The position numbers were made by a program, and so were the translations under genes. The notes beneath the pieces are model-generated. The model was not told the origin of the DNA, did not search any database, and saw only the letters and a list, made by a program, of their open reading frames with translations. Shown piece by piece: positions 1-10,706 of a stretch of 64,000 nt of DNA. The stretch is from Gigantopelta aegis (lineage: Eukaryota > Mollusca > Gastropoda > Neomphalida > Peltospiridae): NCBI RefSeq assembly GCF_016097555.1, contig NC_054704.1:91620502-91684501 (forward strand), in the 5' to 3' direction. Each line of letters starts with the position of its first letter. Position 1 is the first letter of the stretch.

Positions 1-284
1 TGTTATTGGTAGTTAATACGCTGAGGTGGGCTGTAAACAGGGAGTCTGTTGTAGGACTACAAATTGCCTTGTTGTGGTTGGCAGTTAATACGCTATTATC
101 GGAATAACATGAGTTTACCGAGCAATTTCATGGTGACCCTTGGTTTTTTTATTTATTTGATATACTAGTACCTGTATTTTCATGATCAAGTATCCAAGTA
201 ATGTTAGGTCATTTTCAGATGATCATAAGCTAGTAACATAAGAAATTCACAGACTTTGGTGATCTTTCAATTAACTATGACTGG
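1..284. other. Intergenic, nothing recognised
   Basis: No open frame or repeat family is recognised. A short phrase ending AGTTAATACGCT occurs twice about 72 bases apart near the window start, which may be the edge of a repeat running out of the window. Confidence 0.4.
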
Positions 285-405
285 GCCCGTGCTTATAAAA
301 CTTAGTCTAGACTTTAATAACGTGATGTTATTTGAATGGCGTTGCCATGATGTTAAAGTCTGCACTTTATTAAAGTCTAGACTTTAAGGTTTATAAGCAC
401 GGGGC
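285..405. mobile_element. Short fold-back MITE-like element
   Basis: The two ends are inverted copies of each other: GCCCGTGCTTATAAAAC on the left and the reverse complement of GTTTATAAGCACGGGG on the right. Both arms continue inward through AGTCTAGACTTTAATAA. About 35-40 bases per arm pair with a few mismatches around a short centre. There is no coding capacity. This fits a small non-autonomous DNA element. I could not fix a target duplication, so the superfamily is unknown. Confidence 0.6.
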
Positions 406-790
406 TTGGTGTTTAACAAAAAAACAAAAAAAAAAAAAAAAAAACAAAAAAAACACAAAAAAAAAAAAAAAACAATCTTATGTAACGTCAGTCACAATGA
501 AATAAATGGTCATCAAAGACCATTTAATATATTCATGCTTGGACACAATGACCACAATACAGGTATTTGAATTTTAAAAATGTGTGAACATGTAACGTGA
601 ATCATTATGGAATTGTCCTACCGTCATGGTTCTAATTACGGTGCCATTCGATTTAATATATATTGGAGTACAGGATTCGTATTCCAATGTCGGTTCGGAG
701 CACGATCAGTGTTGTTGTTTAGTTTTGTTTTGTTTTGTTTGTAAAATTTACACACAGAAGTTGCCATGTTATTTTATTACGTCGCCGGAG

Positions 791-852
<62 letters not shown>

Positions 853-1100
853 GTACATAAGTTATGGGTTTTTTAATTGTATTTCTTGTAAATACAGAAC
901 GTTTTTAATATTTCTGATAGTCTTTTAAAAGTTCTAAAGTCTCGCATAACTCCATAGAAGTGGCGTGTGTATTTTATTGCTGTATTATTATATAATCGTT
1001 GTTGAACTATTCTTAAACTAGGGAGAATAAATAAACAAAACCCAAAAGGTTCTCTACCACCTGAACCTACAAGGACGGAAATTCAGTAATGTGGTTGACT
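406..1100. other. Spacer with poly-A and (TA)n
   Basis: It contains an A-rich tract at about 418-472 and a pure (TA)n microsatellite at about 795-850. No gene is recognised. Confidence 0.7.
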
Positions 1101-1380
1101 TCATTTATTTTCGTGTTCATTCATTACTTTATTTCAAGTTATTTTCATGTTTATATCCAATTACGGTTCAATCACGCTGTCATGGGCACACACTTCAGCT
1201 ATCTGGGCTGTCTGTCCATTAGTGGTTAGTGACCGAAAAGTCCGTGTAGTGAGTGGCCTTACATCTATCTACCCATTGAGTAGTTAAAATCGCTCTGGGT
1301 GGCAGCCGGTACCGGGTTGCGAACACAGCACCTGTCAGCCTTATGTCCGATGGCTTAACCACTACACTTCCGAGGTCGGT
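1101..1380 (-). mobile_element. SINE, family C (tRNA-like head)
   Basis: Read on the minus strand it begins with a tRNA-like head (CTCGGAAGTGTAGTGGTTAA) and a degraded B-box. It continues through CCACCCAGAGCG, the CACTAACCACTAAT phrase and the AGACAGCCCAGATAGCTGA phrase, and ends in a tail near GGATATAAACATGAAAATAA. Copies of the same family lie at 9112-9380, 42321-42478, 48743-48845 and 51074-51255. Family C is a local label. Confidence 0.75.
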
Positions 1381-2476
1381 TTTTCGTGTTTATATAAAAT
1401 TCCATGGCATTGCAGATCTTGTCATCAACTGGTCTAATTACTCGTTGATCGTCCAAATAATTATCACATCCGGTCATTTGTCTTGGAGAAGAGCGCTAGC
1501 TAAAAGTCTTGTATACAAGTTGAACATTTTTGTTTAAATTTCATCCTTTTAGGAAGCTTCAGGGCGAGTACACCTGCGGGCGGAATTACCCTACAAAAAT
1601 AATTTATGGTTAGGACAGTGCCACTAAGGAGAAGAAAGCTTTCGCCAAAGTGTTTAGAAATGTGAGACATCTCTGTAAATATATACAATATACTGGGTAT
1701 TTCCCATCAGTAGGCTACTGTTTGTGGTTGTTTTTAACATTCGAAGGGTGTTCTTGGAAATTCTGGTTTTTTGATATTAACTTTGTCACTGTTGAAACAT
1801 CCATCTCTGTAGACATGTTTTCTTTTTATTATATTATTTTTCGTCGAAATTATTCGTGTAATCAGACAATCAAGGCAACAGTTTTGCAAAACCTTAAACA
1901 TAGAGAATCTGACTGAGTAATAACATATTACATATCTAACATATACTCGTCAACAAAATAGGGGAACCTGAAATATTAATGCTAATATCAACTATTAGAC
2001 AGAATATACGTTTTGACCACAGACATCCTTGTAAAGAACGTTCAGGTCTGTTTATCAACACACCGAAACACATTCCATAGTTTGCACGTGCATCACGCAG
2101 TTGCCCCGTACACGTGCGTGTGGTGTCATTCTCGATTATGACAATTTCTAGGAAGGTCCATTAATCACTGTGAAACATTATTTCTGTCAATCTTTTTCAT
2201 TCTGTTGATCATACATTTGTTATTGTTTTGTTTTTAGTCATTTGTATTGTTTGAAATTGCGATTTACTGATCAAAAACCCGTCAACTTTCAAATTTCACT
2301 TCTGACCCCAATCGTCCTTCAAGATCTTTTGTGGTCATAACACCTACTGTAATACTGAACTACCGGTTGTAATGTTTGCCCAATTAATTCACTATTATCA
2401 TAAAACCATTCCCCACAGCTAATATACCTTACAATTTTGGCAATTGTAAATTCTTATTAGAGTTTCCCTACTTTAT

Positions 2477-2480
<4 letters not shown>
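1381..2480. other. Intergenic, no gene recognised
   Basis: Only short unsupported open frames are present. The sequence is non-repetitive apart from AT-rich stretches. Confidence 0.5.

Positions 2481-2532
<52 letters not shown>
2481..2532. repeat. (TA)n microsatellite
   Basis: An uninterrupted TA dinucleotide run of about 50 bases lies just upstream of the duplicated first-exon module. Confidence 0.95.
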
Positions 2533-2534
<2 letters not shown>

Positions 2535-2564
2535 AAATTAGGCCTAATCTAATTCAACGTGTAT

Positions 2565-2850
2565 AATCTTCCACAATCAAGGGGTCCAACCTAAACCGTA
2601 TGACACGTGCTTGAACTTCGTATACCACTGCCAAAATGGCGGATAAAGCTCGCTTCGACACACGACGGTGAGTACATTTTGTCTTACAACTGAGCTAAAT
2701 GCCTTTCTGATTAAAATAATATTGCAATACGGCTCTAGAATGAATACTCTATCCATCTGTTTACGTAATTTTCGATTTTGTTCAACCGAAAAAAAGCTAT
2801 TGAAAAAAAAAACTTTTTTTTTTGACGGTCAAAACAAACATGATAAAAAT
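2565..2850 (+). repeat. Duplicated 5' gene module, copy A
   Basis: About 285 bases match the reverse complement of about 4660-4950 at roughly 85 percent by eye. The block covers a putative 5' leader (GGGGTCCAACCTAAACCGTA), a short start exon and the first part of an intron. Similarity fades near 2850, before the downstream exons, so the two genes share a beginning but not a body. The copies are inverted and convergent. Confidence 0.8.
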
Positions 2851-3226
2851 GTAATCTTCGCACCTCAGACTTTGCAAATTGTGATTACTCAGTCCATTTG
2901 AGAAAGCATCTTCCATATCAACACCTATAGATGTATATCCTACATCCAACAAGGAATTTCCAACACCACCACAGCAGATAGCATCACAAAAGAAAGGAGA
3001 AAAGCGATTTAGGAAGAGGTTGTCATTCGTAACTCTGAGTGTAAATGACGGTGATGATAATCATACATTTCAAGTGTTAATTAAACCGTCCCTTGACGCA
3101 GACATGTATACTGATGATATAACAGAAACAATGTCACGTTTCAGAAGCAGTGTTGAAAATGGCGTTTTTTTCCACACACACAAAAAACACACAAAAAAAC
3201 AACAACATTTCCTATGTATTATTTAA
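2636..3226 (+). CDS. Putative two-exon gene A, unknown product
   Basis: Exon 1 (2636-2667) starts with ATG in a good context (CAAAATGGCGG) and encodes MADKARFDTRR, ending at a strong donor (CG followed by GTGAGTAC). An acceptor at 2891-2892 (TTACTCAG) opens exon 2 at 2893 in the compatible phase. The frame then runs to a stop at 3224-3226, about 121 residues in all. Exon 2 reads as a plausible soluble charged protein (PFEKASSIST, RFRKRLSFVTLSVNDGDDNH, SLDADMYTDDITETM) until it enters a CACA/A-rich stretch. The last 25 or so residues are therefore probably not native, and the real exon may end earlier. I do not recognise the family. The start exon is shared with the zinc-finger gene at 4253-4884, so a relationship is likely. 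It may be a truncated copy. Confidence 0.4.
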
Positions 3227-4252
3227 AGATACTCTAAAACGGCACTGTCGTGGTAATTCATCCTGCATGGGGTATTCTGACGCCAACAAGGACATATTTT
3301 GGACAGGGAACGTTTTTTTGGAGGTCAGTTTATCAGATTCATGAGAGTGTTTTCTCACCGGTATATATTCTGGACCACCTCAAGGAGTTTAATCTGCACG
3401 TACCAACTACAAGGTGGATGAAGGGAAGATACTTCCTTCATTATGACTTGGAATCAAGGACAATATGCTCATGTGTTCAGATGTTACATGCAATTAAATT
3501 GTACACATAAACTAAGTTTCAACTATTCAAATGCGTCCTTATTTCTAAATAAAAACCAACCCATGTATTGTTCGAGACCTGTAAATGCTTATATATAATT
3601 GCTTATGCTTTGATTGCTTTTACATTTATATTCAAAGGCAGCCTGCATAGTCTGTTTATCCTATAACTGCTCGTGTTACATCTCTGACACTGTGATACCA
3701 CTGGCAGCAGTAATGAAACATAAATTATAGGTTATCACACTCCAGATGAGAAACATCTCAGAGGCTTTGGATTGGATAAAACCGCATTGTGATGCAATAT
3801 TTTTAATGTGACGTCACAATTGTAATTCCTAATTTTTCTCTGATCAGCTTGAGCAATTAAAAACAAAATTTAGTAGAATGGCTACAGAAATGTAATATAA
3901 ATCCCCTCATTTATGAAATAAGTTTCTCAATTCGTGAAGTTTGACTATCTTACATATGTCACTCACGTTAGTTAATTTTTAAAATGTCGCCTAAGACTAT
4001 AACCCATGTCTTAACTAACGAGTGTGAAATAAATACAAAAATCAACCGTCATTCGTTGTGGAACCTTTATGTACACAATACAACGTACGTGACATTGTCA
4101 TTAAATTTTGTCTAAACACATCTGAAAACCCCCAGATGTAGGTCAAGGGTAAGAGTCAAGGTCACGGTGACCTATTCGAGGTACACGGCATGTATCCATA
4201 TACTAGGATTGGTGTTTTAGATGTCCTGTGGGGGACTAATGACAAACTAATG
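3227..4252. other. Spacer between convergent gene models
   Basis: A plus-strand open frame at about 3250-3510 could be a further exon of gene A or a decayed remnant. Its translation (YFGQGTFFWRSVYQIHESVF and onward) matches nothing I recognise. The rest is AT-rich and without recognisable features. Confidence 0.4.
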
Positions 4253-4884
4253 CTACATTGCATTATAATGTCGATTTATTAAACAATATATAAAAACTAG
4301 ATCATTTATCCCAATGAAACCGGAAACGCGGTGTCCTTTGAGATGACTTCGAGTTGAAAACACTCGTCCACAGTCAGTGCACTGGTGCCCGCCTGGTCTG
4401 TCGTGATGAACAACCACATGTCTGCGAATGGCAGACCTTCCAGAGTATAGTTGGTCGCAGTCTTCACAAACTGTTCTGAAAAAAAGAAATTTGGAACATA
4501 CGATTAGGACGAACATATGCCTAAACTAGAAGAAAATTCTTGGATGGATAATTATAAAATAATTTTCCAAAACGTATTTGCTTAATTTAGCTTCCAGGGT
4601 ATACAAACTTTCATCATGACACTTTTTAAGTATATAAATATAACTCGTTCCCTTAAAATGACACCAAAAACGTTCATCATGTTTGTTTTGGCCTTCAAAA
4701 TAACGAGGTTTTTCTTCAATAGCTTTTTTGTGGTTGAACAAAATCGGGAATTAAGTAAACAGTTGGACAGAGTATTCATTCTAGAGCGTATCACAATATT
4801 ATTTTAATCAGAAAGGCATTTAGCATGCAGCTGTAAGACAAAATTTAATCACCGTCGTGTGTCGAAGCGAGCTTTATCCGCCAT
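4253..4884 (-). CDS. Small C2H2 zinc-finger gene B, two exons
   Basis: Exon 1 (4853-4884) starts with ATG in the context CAAAATGGCGG and encodes MADKARFDTRR. It ends at a GTGATT donor, weaker than the GTGAGT in copy A. Exon 2 begins at 4475 after a polypyrimidine acceptor (TTTTTTTCAG) and joins in frame, giving an 84-residue product. Finger 1 is complete: CEDC, twelve residues, then H-x3-H (HVVVH). Finger 2 (CTDCGRVFSTRSHLKGH) keeps C, C and the first H, but its second H is missing because the frame runs on as RVSGFIGIND before a stop. Either a further exon completes the finger or the gene is truncated. C2H2 fingers usually bind DNA in the nucleus. Splice joins are inferred from consensus and phase. 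Confidence 0.5.
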
Positions 4885-4950
4885 TTTGGTTGTGGTATAC
4901 GAAGTTCAAGCACGTGTCATACGGTTTAGGTTGGACCCCTTGACAATGGA
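4660..4950 (-). repeat. Duplicated 5' gene module, copy B
   Basis: This is the inverted partner of the block at 2565-2850. It contains the start exon of the zinc-finger model and the first part of its intron, including the phrases CTAAATGCCTTTCTGATTAA and GAATGAATACTCT. Confidence 0.8.
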
Positions 4951-6014
4951 AGATAAGAAACACATGACTATCATACTGAAAAGATGAACCCCTATATACT
5001 GTAGTTACAATATTTATATACATTGGTTTTCGTAAACTTCCTGACTTTGTGGCCACTGTAACATATTTTAGACCAAATCCTTTTTAACAGGTTGAAATGA
5101 TATAAATATATGTCTGCATATCAAATGAATTTTTGGTCGACCTAATGTGTGTAGTAGCTAAGATTAGAGTTTATGTATTATTAATGTCCGTATGTATTAA
5201 AAAACATAAGACAAAAATTCCTCTTTAAAGTTAAACAAATCTCTGTTTTTATTATTATTATTATTTTAACATCCTTGGTTACTTGGAATCAAAACTATAT
5301 TGTGTCCCCTCTTTTGGGGAAGGCTACATTTTCTTTATGATAAGTAGAAAAGTAGAAAGGATACGTTATGATAAGTAGAAAATGTACATCTCTATTTTCT
5401 AAACCTTTCTTTCTTCATTTATTTCTTGCACTTTTTTCCTTTGAACACGGGATGGAATAGTGGGGAGTTGTATAAAAATAAATACAAAACAATCACTATT
5501 TGACTTTATGGGGTTAAAACGACAAACAAAATGAATTGGCAACAATTCTCTGGGATCTCCTCACACGAGTGATAAAATGCCATCACAAAGATTAGTCCGT
5601 ACGTCTTTCTCTTATCCCCCTGCACAAGGCTCGGCGACCGACAGTCTACTGGTATCGCCTGGCTATCTATAGACCGGTCTTTCTCGGGGCAGTCCGCTTG
5701 CTGCGCTCTTCTTCGCGTAAAGTTTACTCCAGTGCCCAAGATGATTTACTCTAGGGAGAAACCCGACCGCCAAATGGCAACTGGAGTCAAGAGGTAGCAT
5801 CGACATCGTTTATAACTCGAAATAAGCGTTGAATAATGGGCTTTGATTTAAAAAGAAGAGTAAATTATTCCGTTTTTGTTTATCTTCAACTTTTGGAGAT
5901 TCCGGAGGATTATTTTAAGTGCGGAGTAATTCGTTTTTGCTGAATACTAGTACATATGTAAAGATTTTCCGGAATTCTTGTTCGAATGTCAAAGTTGAGA
6001 CTATTATATATATA
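4951..6014. other. Intergenic, no gene recognised
   Basis: A minus-strand open frame at 5506-5739 is short and matches nothing known. The segment at about 5570-5800 is less AT-rich than its surroundings but gives no recognisable protein. Confidence 0.45.
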
Positions 6015-7597
6015 CTACTCAAAAGAATTTAAGGGTCAGACGATATTTTCGACATTATTTTCTGAATGTCAATTATATTAGCTAGACCATAATGTCACGC
6101 ATGGTATTGTTCCATTTTGACGAAAGTGGGTCTAAGCAACCCATAAATGAATTAAAATCCACTGTCACTGACACTGTCGACTAGTTCTAATGGCGAAAAC
6201 ATGCTTACATTTGCACGTAAATTAGGGCGAAAGCGAAAGGTCTGCTAAGTGCCCATAACTTGCTTTTTCACAAAGCGCTTCATTTGCACGCTTTGCACGT
6301 GTATTCCATGTTCCCAATGCTGAATTTCCGTATAATTGGAGCTTGCGTTCGTGTACGGTGCACACTCCAAATTCGACAATGGTACGACTTCAACTGACTA
6401 TCGAAGATCGAGGAAGGGCTATTGCTTGGCTTCAGGATGGCAAAACGCAAAGAAATGTTGCTCTGAGACTTGGTGTCAGTCACAGTGTCGTTGGCCGACT
6501 GTGGCAACGGTACCAAGCAACGAATTCTGTTCGAAATCGTCCACGTTCGGGAAGACCCCGAAGCACTACAAATAGAGAGGACCGCTACATCACCAATATG
6601 GCTCTACGTCAACGCACAACCACTGCACGCCGATTACGTGACAATCTGCGGACTGCGACTGGAACTCGAGTGTCTGATCAAACCATACGCAATCGTCTGA
6701 GAGCCAATAATCTACGCTGCCGTCGCCAGGCTGTTCGACCACCACTCCTACCACGTCACAGAACGGCCAGACATCACTGGTGCACGCTTCATCTGCGGTG
6801 GCAACGTGTTCAGTGGGGTCGAGTGATGTTCACTGATGAGTCCAGGTTTAGTCTCCAGTTCAACGACGGTCGGGTTCGTGTCTACAGACGTCCTGGGGAG
6901 CGCTTCGCTGAAGTTAACGTTAGACAAAGTCACCGGTTCGGTGGTGGCAGCGTCATGGTGTGGGGCGGCATCTCTATCCACCACAGGACCCTCCTCTATG
7001 TGGTGGATGGCAATCTGAATGGAATCCGCTATCTGAATGAGATTATCCGGCCGTTGGTTCTCCCAGGCCTTCAGCAGATTGGCGGCGGGGCAGTTCTGCA
7101 GGATGACAATGCCAGACCCCACCGCGCCAGGGTGGTAACGGACTTTCTCAGACAACATGGTATCGCCAGGATGGATTGGCCAGCATATTCGCCTGACTTG
7201 GCCCCAATGGAGCACGCCTGGGACGAATTAGGCAGGAGAGTTCGGGATAACCATGCCCCTCCGGCCAACCTTCATGATCTGGGTCAACTTCTTATGGCAG
7301 AGTGGCAGGCCATTCCCCAAGAGTTCTTCAAACGTCTGATCAACAGCATGAGGCAACGATGTGTCGAGTGTATTCGCGCCAGGGGTGGATTCACACACTA
7401 TTAAACGAATGTTCTAATGTGTAAAATCCATGTTTGACAACCTTCAACTTTGACAGCATGTCATGTGACTTTCTTGTATACAGTGACGTTTATTTGTGGT
7501 TTTTTGTAAATGTGGAACAATAGTTTACATCATCAATCTAATACACTCTGAAACTTATTTGGTTATAAATTTTTGACCCTTAAATTCTTTTGAGTAG
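6015..7597 (+). mobile_element. Tc1/mariner-type DNA transposon, apparently whole
   Basis: Both ends carry the same inverted repeat, starting CTACTCAAAAGAATTTAAGG and running about 24 bases with no mismatch. The left end follows a TA dinucleotide at 6013-6014; the right end is followed by TTATA, so its TA is off by one base. The element is about 1.58 kb and holds one transposase gene on the same strand. A second copy in the opposite orientation lies at 55003-56590. Intact ends plus an intact gene suggest recent arrival. Confidence 0.92.
6379..7404 (+). CDS. Tc1-like DDE transposase
   Basis: Cut-and-paste transposase of the Tc1/mariner superfamily, 341 residues counted from the first ATG (MVRLQLTIEDRG); the open frame extends 12 codons further upstream without an ATG. 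An N-terminal paired-type helix-turn-helix occupies about residues 8-110 (RAIAWLQDGKTQRNVALRLG, then a basic GRPRSTTNRED linker). The catalytic triad is visible: D153 in MFTDESRF, D243 in LQDDNARPH and E278 in SPDLAPMEH, with 34 residues between the last two, the DD34E spacing of Tc1. The WGGISIHHR and WDELGRRV motifs are also typical. No stop or frameshift is seen, and the length is normal for the family. The gene lies alone between the terminal inverted repeats. Activity is inferred as possible but not shown. Confidence 0.95.
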   Translation: MVRLQLTIEDRGRAIAWLQDGKTQRNVALRLGVSHSVVGRLWQRYQATNSVRNRPRSGRPRSTTNREDRYITNMALRQRTTTARRLRDNLRTATGTRVSDQTIRNRLRANNLRCRRQAVRPPLLPRHRTARHHWCTLHLRWQRVQWGRVMFTDESRFSLQFNDGRVRVYRRPGERFAEVNVRQSHRFGGGSVMVWGGISIHHRTLLYVVDGNLNGIRYLNEIIRPLVLPGLQQIGGGAVLQDDNARPHRARVVTDFLRQHGIARMDWPAYSPDLAPMEHAWDELGRRVRDNHAPPANLHDLGQLLMAEWQAIPQEFFKRLINSMRQRCVECIRARGGFTHY

Positions 7598-9111
7598 TTA
7601 TATATGTGTTCTTGTATTTTAATGCACAAATTTAAAATAGTAATGCAAAAAGAAAATCACATTGAACAATGATTATAAGTTTATTTAATTTCTGGGGAAA
7701 GTGTTCAAAATTGCTTCTTTTGTTTAGAAAATTTGAAGACGTGTAATGTTACCGCCGTTTGATAGAATGGGAAGGTACACACTTGTCGTGCCAACAGTCT
7801 TCCACATTGCGCACTAATAACTATAACTAGAATATTACTATGAGAGAGTAAAACACTTGCCACCATTTAATAGACTTAATAATAGTTTCCATTACATGAC
7901 CTGGGAAGGGGGTGGGTGTTTCCTTTGTGGGTTGGTTCTTTTGTGGGGTCTAATTGGGGTGGGTTTGTTTGTTTGTTTCTGTGTTTGTTGGTTGGGGGTT
8001 GTTGATGTTGTTGTTTTTGTTATTGTTTTATTGGGTAGTGGTTGTTTGTTTCTATTACATGCACTTTTCTATAGACGGGTACTCGGGTCAAGTGAGGCGG
8101 ATCGATCTTCCGACCTCTTGTACACGAGACCCTTTGACAAATCCTTCAACTCTGAGTTGTTGGACCTCTGTACTGGTCCAATCTAAAGTCCCACGTTGTT
8201 TTTCTTTCTCCGTCCATTTTGGTACACAAATTTCTGAAATTTGACATTTCTGAAGGTACGTTGAAAGACATTGCCGCCTTATCGGTGTCTAATGGAACAG
8301 ACTAATTCGCCGATAGACATGATGACAAACACGTTATGTTCGGGGCAACATCACCTGACAAGAAAAAAAGAAACAACTATGTGAAATCACTGATTCAATT
8401 TTCATACAAAATGGAATAGACCAATCCGCGGGCTTGTAACAAATGGGAAAATATATTCGCGTTGTCAAAAGTGACGACAGGGCGCGCTAGGGAGGCGATA
8501 AACCGTGTGTTTACGACGAGAGTTATGTGAGATATTATTAGTTCTTTAAACGATTCTTGTTTTGTGTTGATTGACTTCATAGTGCCTGGTGCGTCATGGT
8601 TTCTTCCATCTGCAGGTTTTTTTTAATTGCTTGTTTATTTGTTGTTTCGTTTTTTCTTTCTTTGTTCGTTTATTTTATTGTTTGTCTGTCTGTTTGTCTG
8701 TCTGTTTGTTTGTTTGTTTTAAAAATCATAAGCAAGATTTTGTCGCCCCCTAAAATTTGGCGCCCTAGGTAGATTTTCTGCCAGAGGATAAAATTACGTA
8801 CCCTAAAATCTTGGAAATCTTCTTCTTTTCGTTCCTCACAGTGACACAGAGGGATTCCTGGTCTCCATAAAGTTTTTCTTCTGTATTATTAATAGATATA
8901 ATTTTTATAAGTGTTAGATAGTAAGAGAACTACTGTTTAAAATTTGCAAAGCCCATGGAATGCAGTGTCCAATTGCAAAATATTTCAAACCCATAACCAC
9001 CTAGTAGGGGTACTTATTGTCTAGTTTGTTTCTATTACGTACCCTTTAAATTATATTCAGGCAAAACACCTTCTTAGTCGGCCTGTGCATTAATACGGCT
9101 CTGGAGATACA
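7598..9111. other. Spacer with G/T-rich low complexity
   Basis: T- and G-rich low-complexity stretches at about 7905-8060 and 8617-8720 generate spurious open frames. No gene is recognised. Confidence 0.6.
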
Positions 9112-9380
9112 ACCGGCCTTGGTGGTGTCGTGGTTAAACCATCGGACATAAGGCTGGTAGGTACAGGGTTCTCAGCCTGGTGTCGGCTCCCACCCAGAGC
9201 GAGTTTTAAGTGGGTAGGTGTAAGGCCACTACACCCTCTTCTCTCTCACTAACCACTAATAATTAACAACTAACCCACTGTCCTAGACAGACAGCCCAGA
9301 TAGCTGAGGTGTGTGCCAAGGACAGCGTGCTTGAACCTTAATTGGATATAAGCACGGAAATAAGTTGAAATGAAAATGAA
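9112..9380 (+). mobile_element. SINE, family C, near full length
   Basis: The tRNA-like head (CCTTGGTGGTGTCGTGGTTAA, box A region) is followed by a weak box B (GGGTTCTCAGCC). The family body follows (CTCCCACCCAGAGCGAG, AGACAGCCCAGATAGCTGAG), then the tail TAAGCACGGAAATAAGTTGAA and an AATG-rich end. Confidence 0.8.
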
Positions 9381-9573
9381 TCTGGAGATACCCCTATAGT
9401 CACACCCGTGACGTGAGTGAAATTCAGTGTATGTGGCCTTACAACTTCTCATTGAGCGGTGCACTGTACACTCACTCTGGTTTGGAGCTGGTATGTAGCG
9501 CTCACTTAGATAAGGTCTTCTGTTCAGATGAGACGAAGTCGACATTTTCCATCACGATACCGTACCTAGGTTA

Positions 9574-9820
9574 GTTAAAGTTTGTTTTGTTTAACGACAC
9601 CACTAGAGCACATTTATTTACTAATCATCGGCTGGTGGATGTCACACATTTAGTAATTTGACATATAGTCGTAGAGAAGAAACCCGCTACATTTTTTTTA
9701 TTAGTAGCAAGGTACCTAGTTTAGAGTTATTACTGGAATGAAAAAGCCTCACTGCCTCATATGGGATACGAACCTAGTACCTACCAGAATTAAGTCTCAT
9801 GGCTTAACCACTACATCACA
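9574..9820 (-). mobile_element. SINE, family V tail with decayed head
   Basis: On the plus strand it begins AAAGTTTGTTTTGTTTAACG, the reverse complement of the family V tail. It continues with ATCATCGGCT and AACCCGCTACAT and ends in a diverged tRNA-like head (TACGAACCTAGTACCTACC). Confidence 0.75.
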
Positions 9821-9831
9821 GTCAAAAATGT

Positions 9832-10226
9832 AAAGTTTGTTTTATTTAACGATGCCACTACAGCACATTGATTTTTTTATTTTATCATCGGCTATTGGAC
9901 GTCAAACATATTGTCATTCTGACACTGTGGGTTTTTTAGAGAAAACACGCTGTCGCCACATAGGCTACACTTTTACGACAGGCAGTAAGGGATCTTTTAT
10001 TTGCGCTTCCCACAGCCAGGATAGTACAAACCATGGCCTTCGTTGAACCAGTTATGGATCACTGGTCGATGCAAGTGGTTTACGCCTACCCATTGAGCCT
10101 TGCGGAGCACTCACTCAGGGTTTGGAGTCGGTATCTGGATTAAAAACCCCATGCCTCGACTGGGATCCTAATCCAGTACCTACCAGCCTGTAGACCGATG
10201 GCCTAACCACGACGCCACCGAGGCCA
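9832..10226 (-). mobile_element. SINE, family W, near full length
   Basis: Read on the minus strand: tRNA-like head GGCCTCGGTGGCGTCGTGGT with box B-like GGATTAGGATCCC, the middle phrase ACTCCAAACCCTGAGTGAGT, then CTATCCTGGCTGTGGGAAGC and a tail near GTTAAATAAAAC. Family W shares its 3' half with family V but has a different head. Better copy at 24599-24996. Confidence 0.8.
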
Positions 10227-10383
10227 GTACTTACACCACAGAGGCAACCGGCTGTGGATTTCGTATTTGATTAATCCTGGTTTGATTAACGACATATTTT
10301 ATTGCTGGTAATAAATGCACATGCAAAATGATTGGATACTGGTTGATTGGTTCGTTGGTTGGGGGCTGTCTAGGCTATAGGTT

Positions 10384-10435
10384 ATGGGAGGTGGGGGGGG
10401 GGGGGGGGGTGTTGTTGTTTTTGTTTGTTTGATTT
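10384..10435. repeat. Poly-G tract with GT-rich flank
   Basis: A run of about 20 G residues is followed by TGTTGTTGTTTTTG. One of many G or C homopolymers in the window. Confidence 0.9.
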
Positions 10436-10540
10436 TAAAAATATAAAACATCGTAATATTTGACACACACATACTGCTATAGTATGCAAGCGTACGTATT
10501 CGGGCAAGTATTTCGTCTTGGATAATCCTTGCACTGAAAA

Positions 10541-10706
10541 AGGTTGTTTAACGACACCACTACGCCACATGTGTGGTAATGTTTTACACGAAGTTTTAGA
10601 GGAAATCCGTTATGTTATATGCACTGTTCCCATAGACAAGACAAGACAACACATACAACGGCCTTTAATATACCAGTCGTGGGGCAAAGGCTGGGACGAA
10701 AAACCC
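10541..10706 (-). mobile_element. SINE, family V, truncated
   Basis: It keeps the tail (GTTTAACGACACCACTACGC on the plus strand), the CCCATAGACAAGACAAGAC region and CAGTCGTGGGGC. The tRNA-like head is missing. Confidence 0.7.

Noticed and set aside
6748-7215. A 155-residue minus-strand frame, mirrored at 55390-55857 on the plus strand
   Set aside because: It is the antisense shadow of the Tc1 transposase gene and occurs in both copies for that reason alone.
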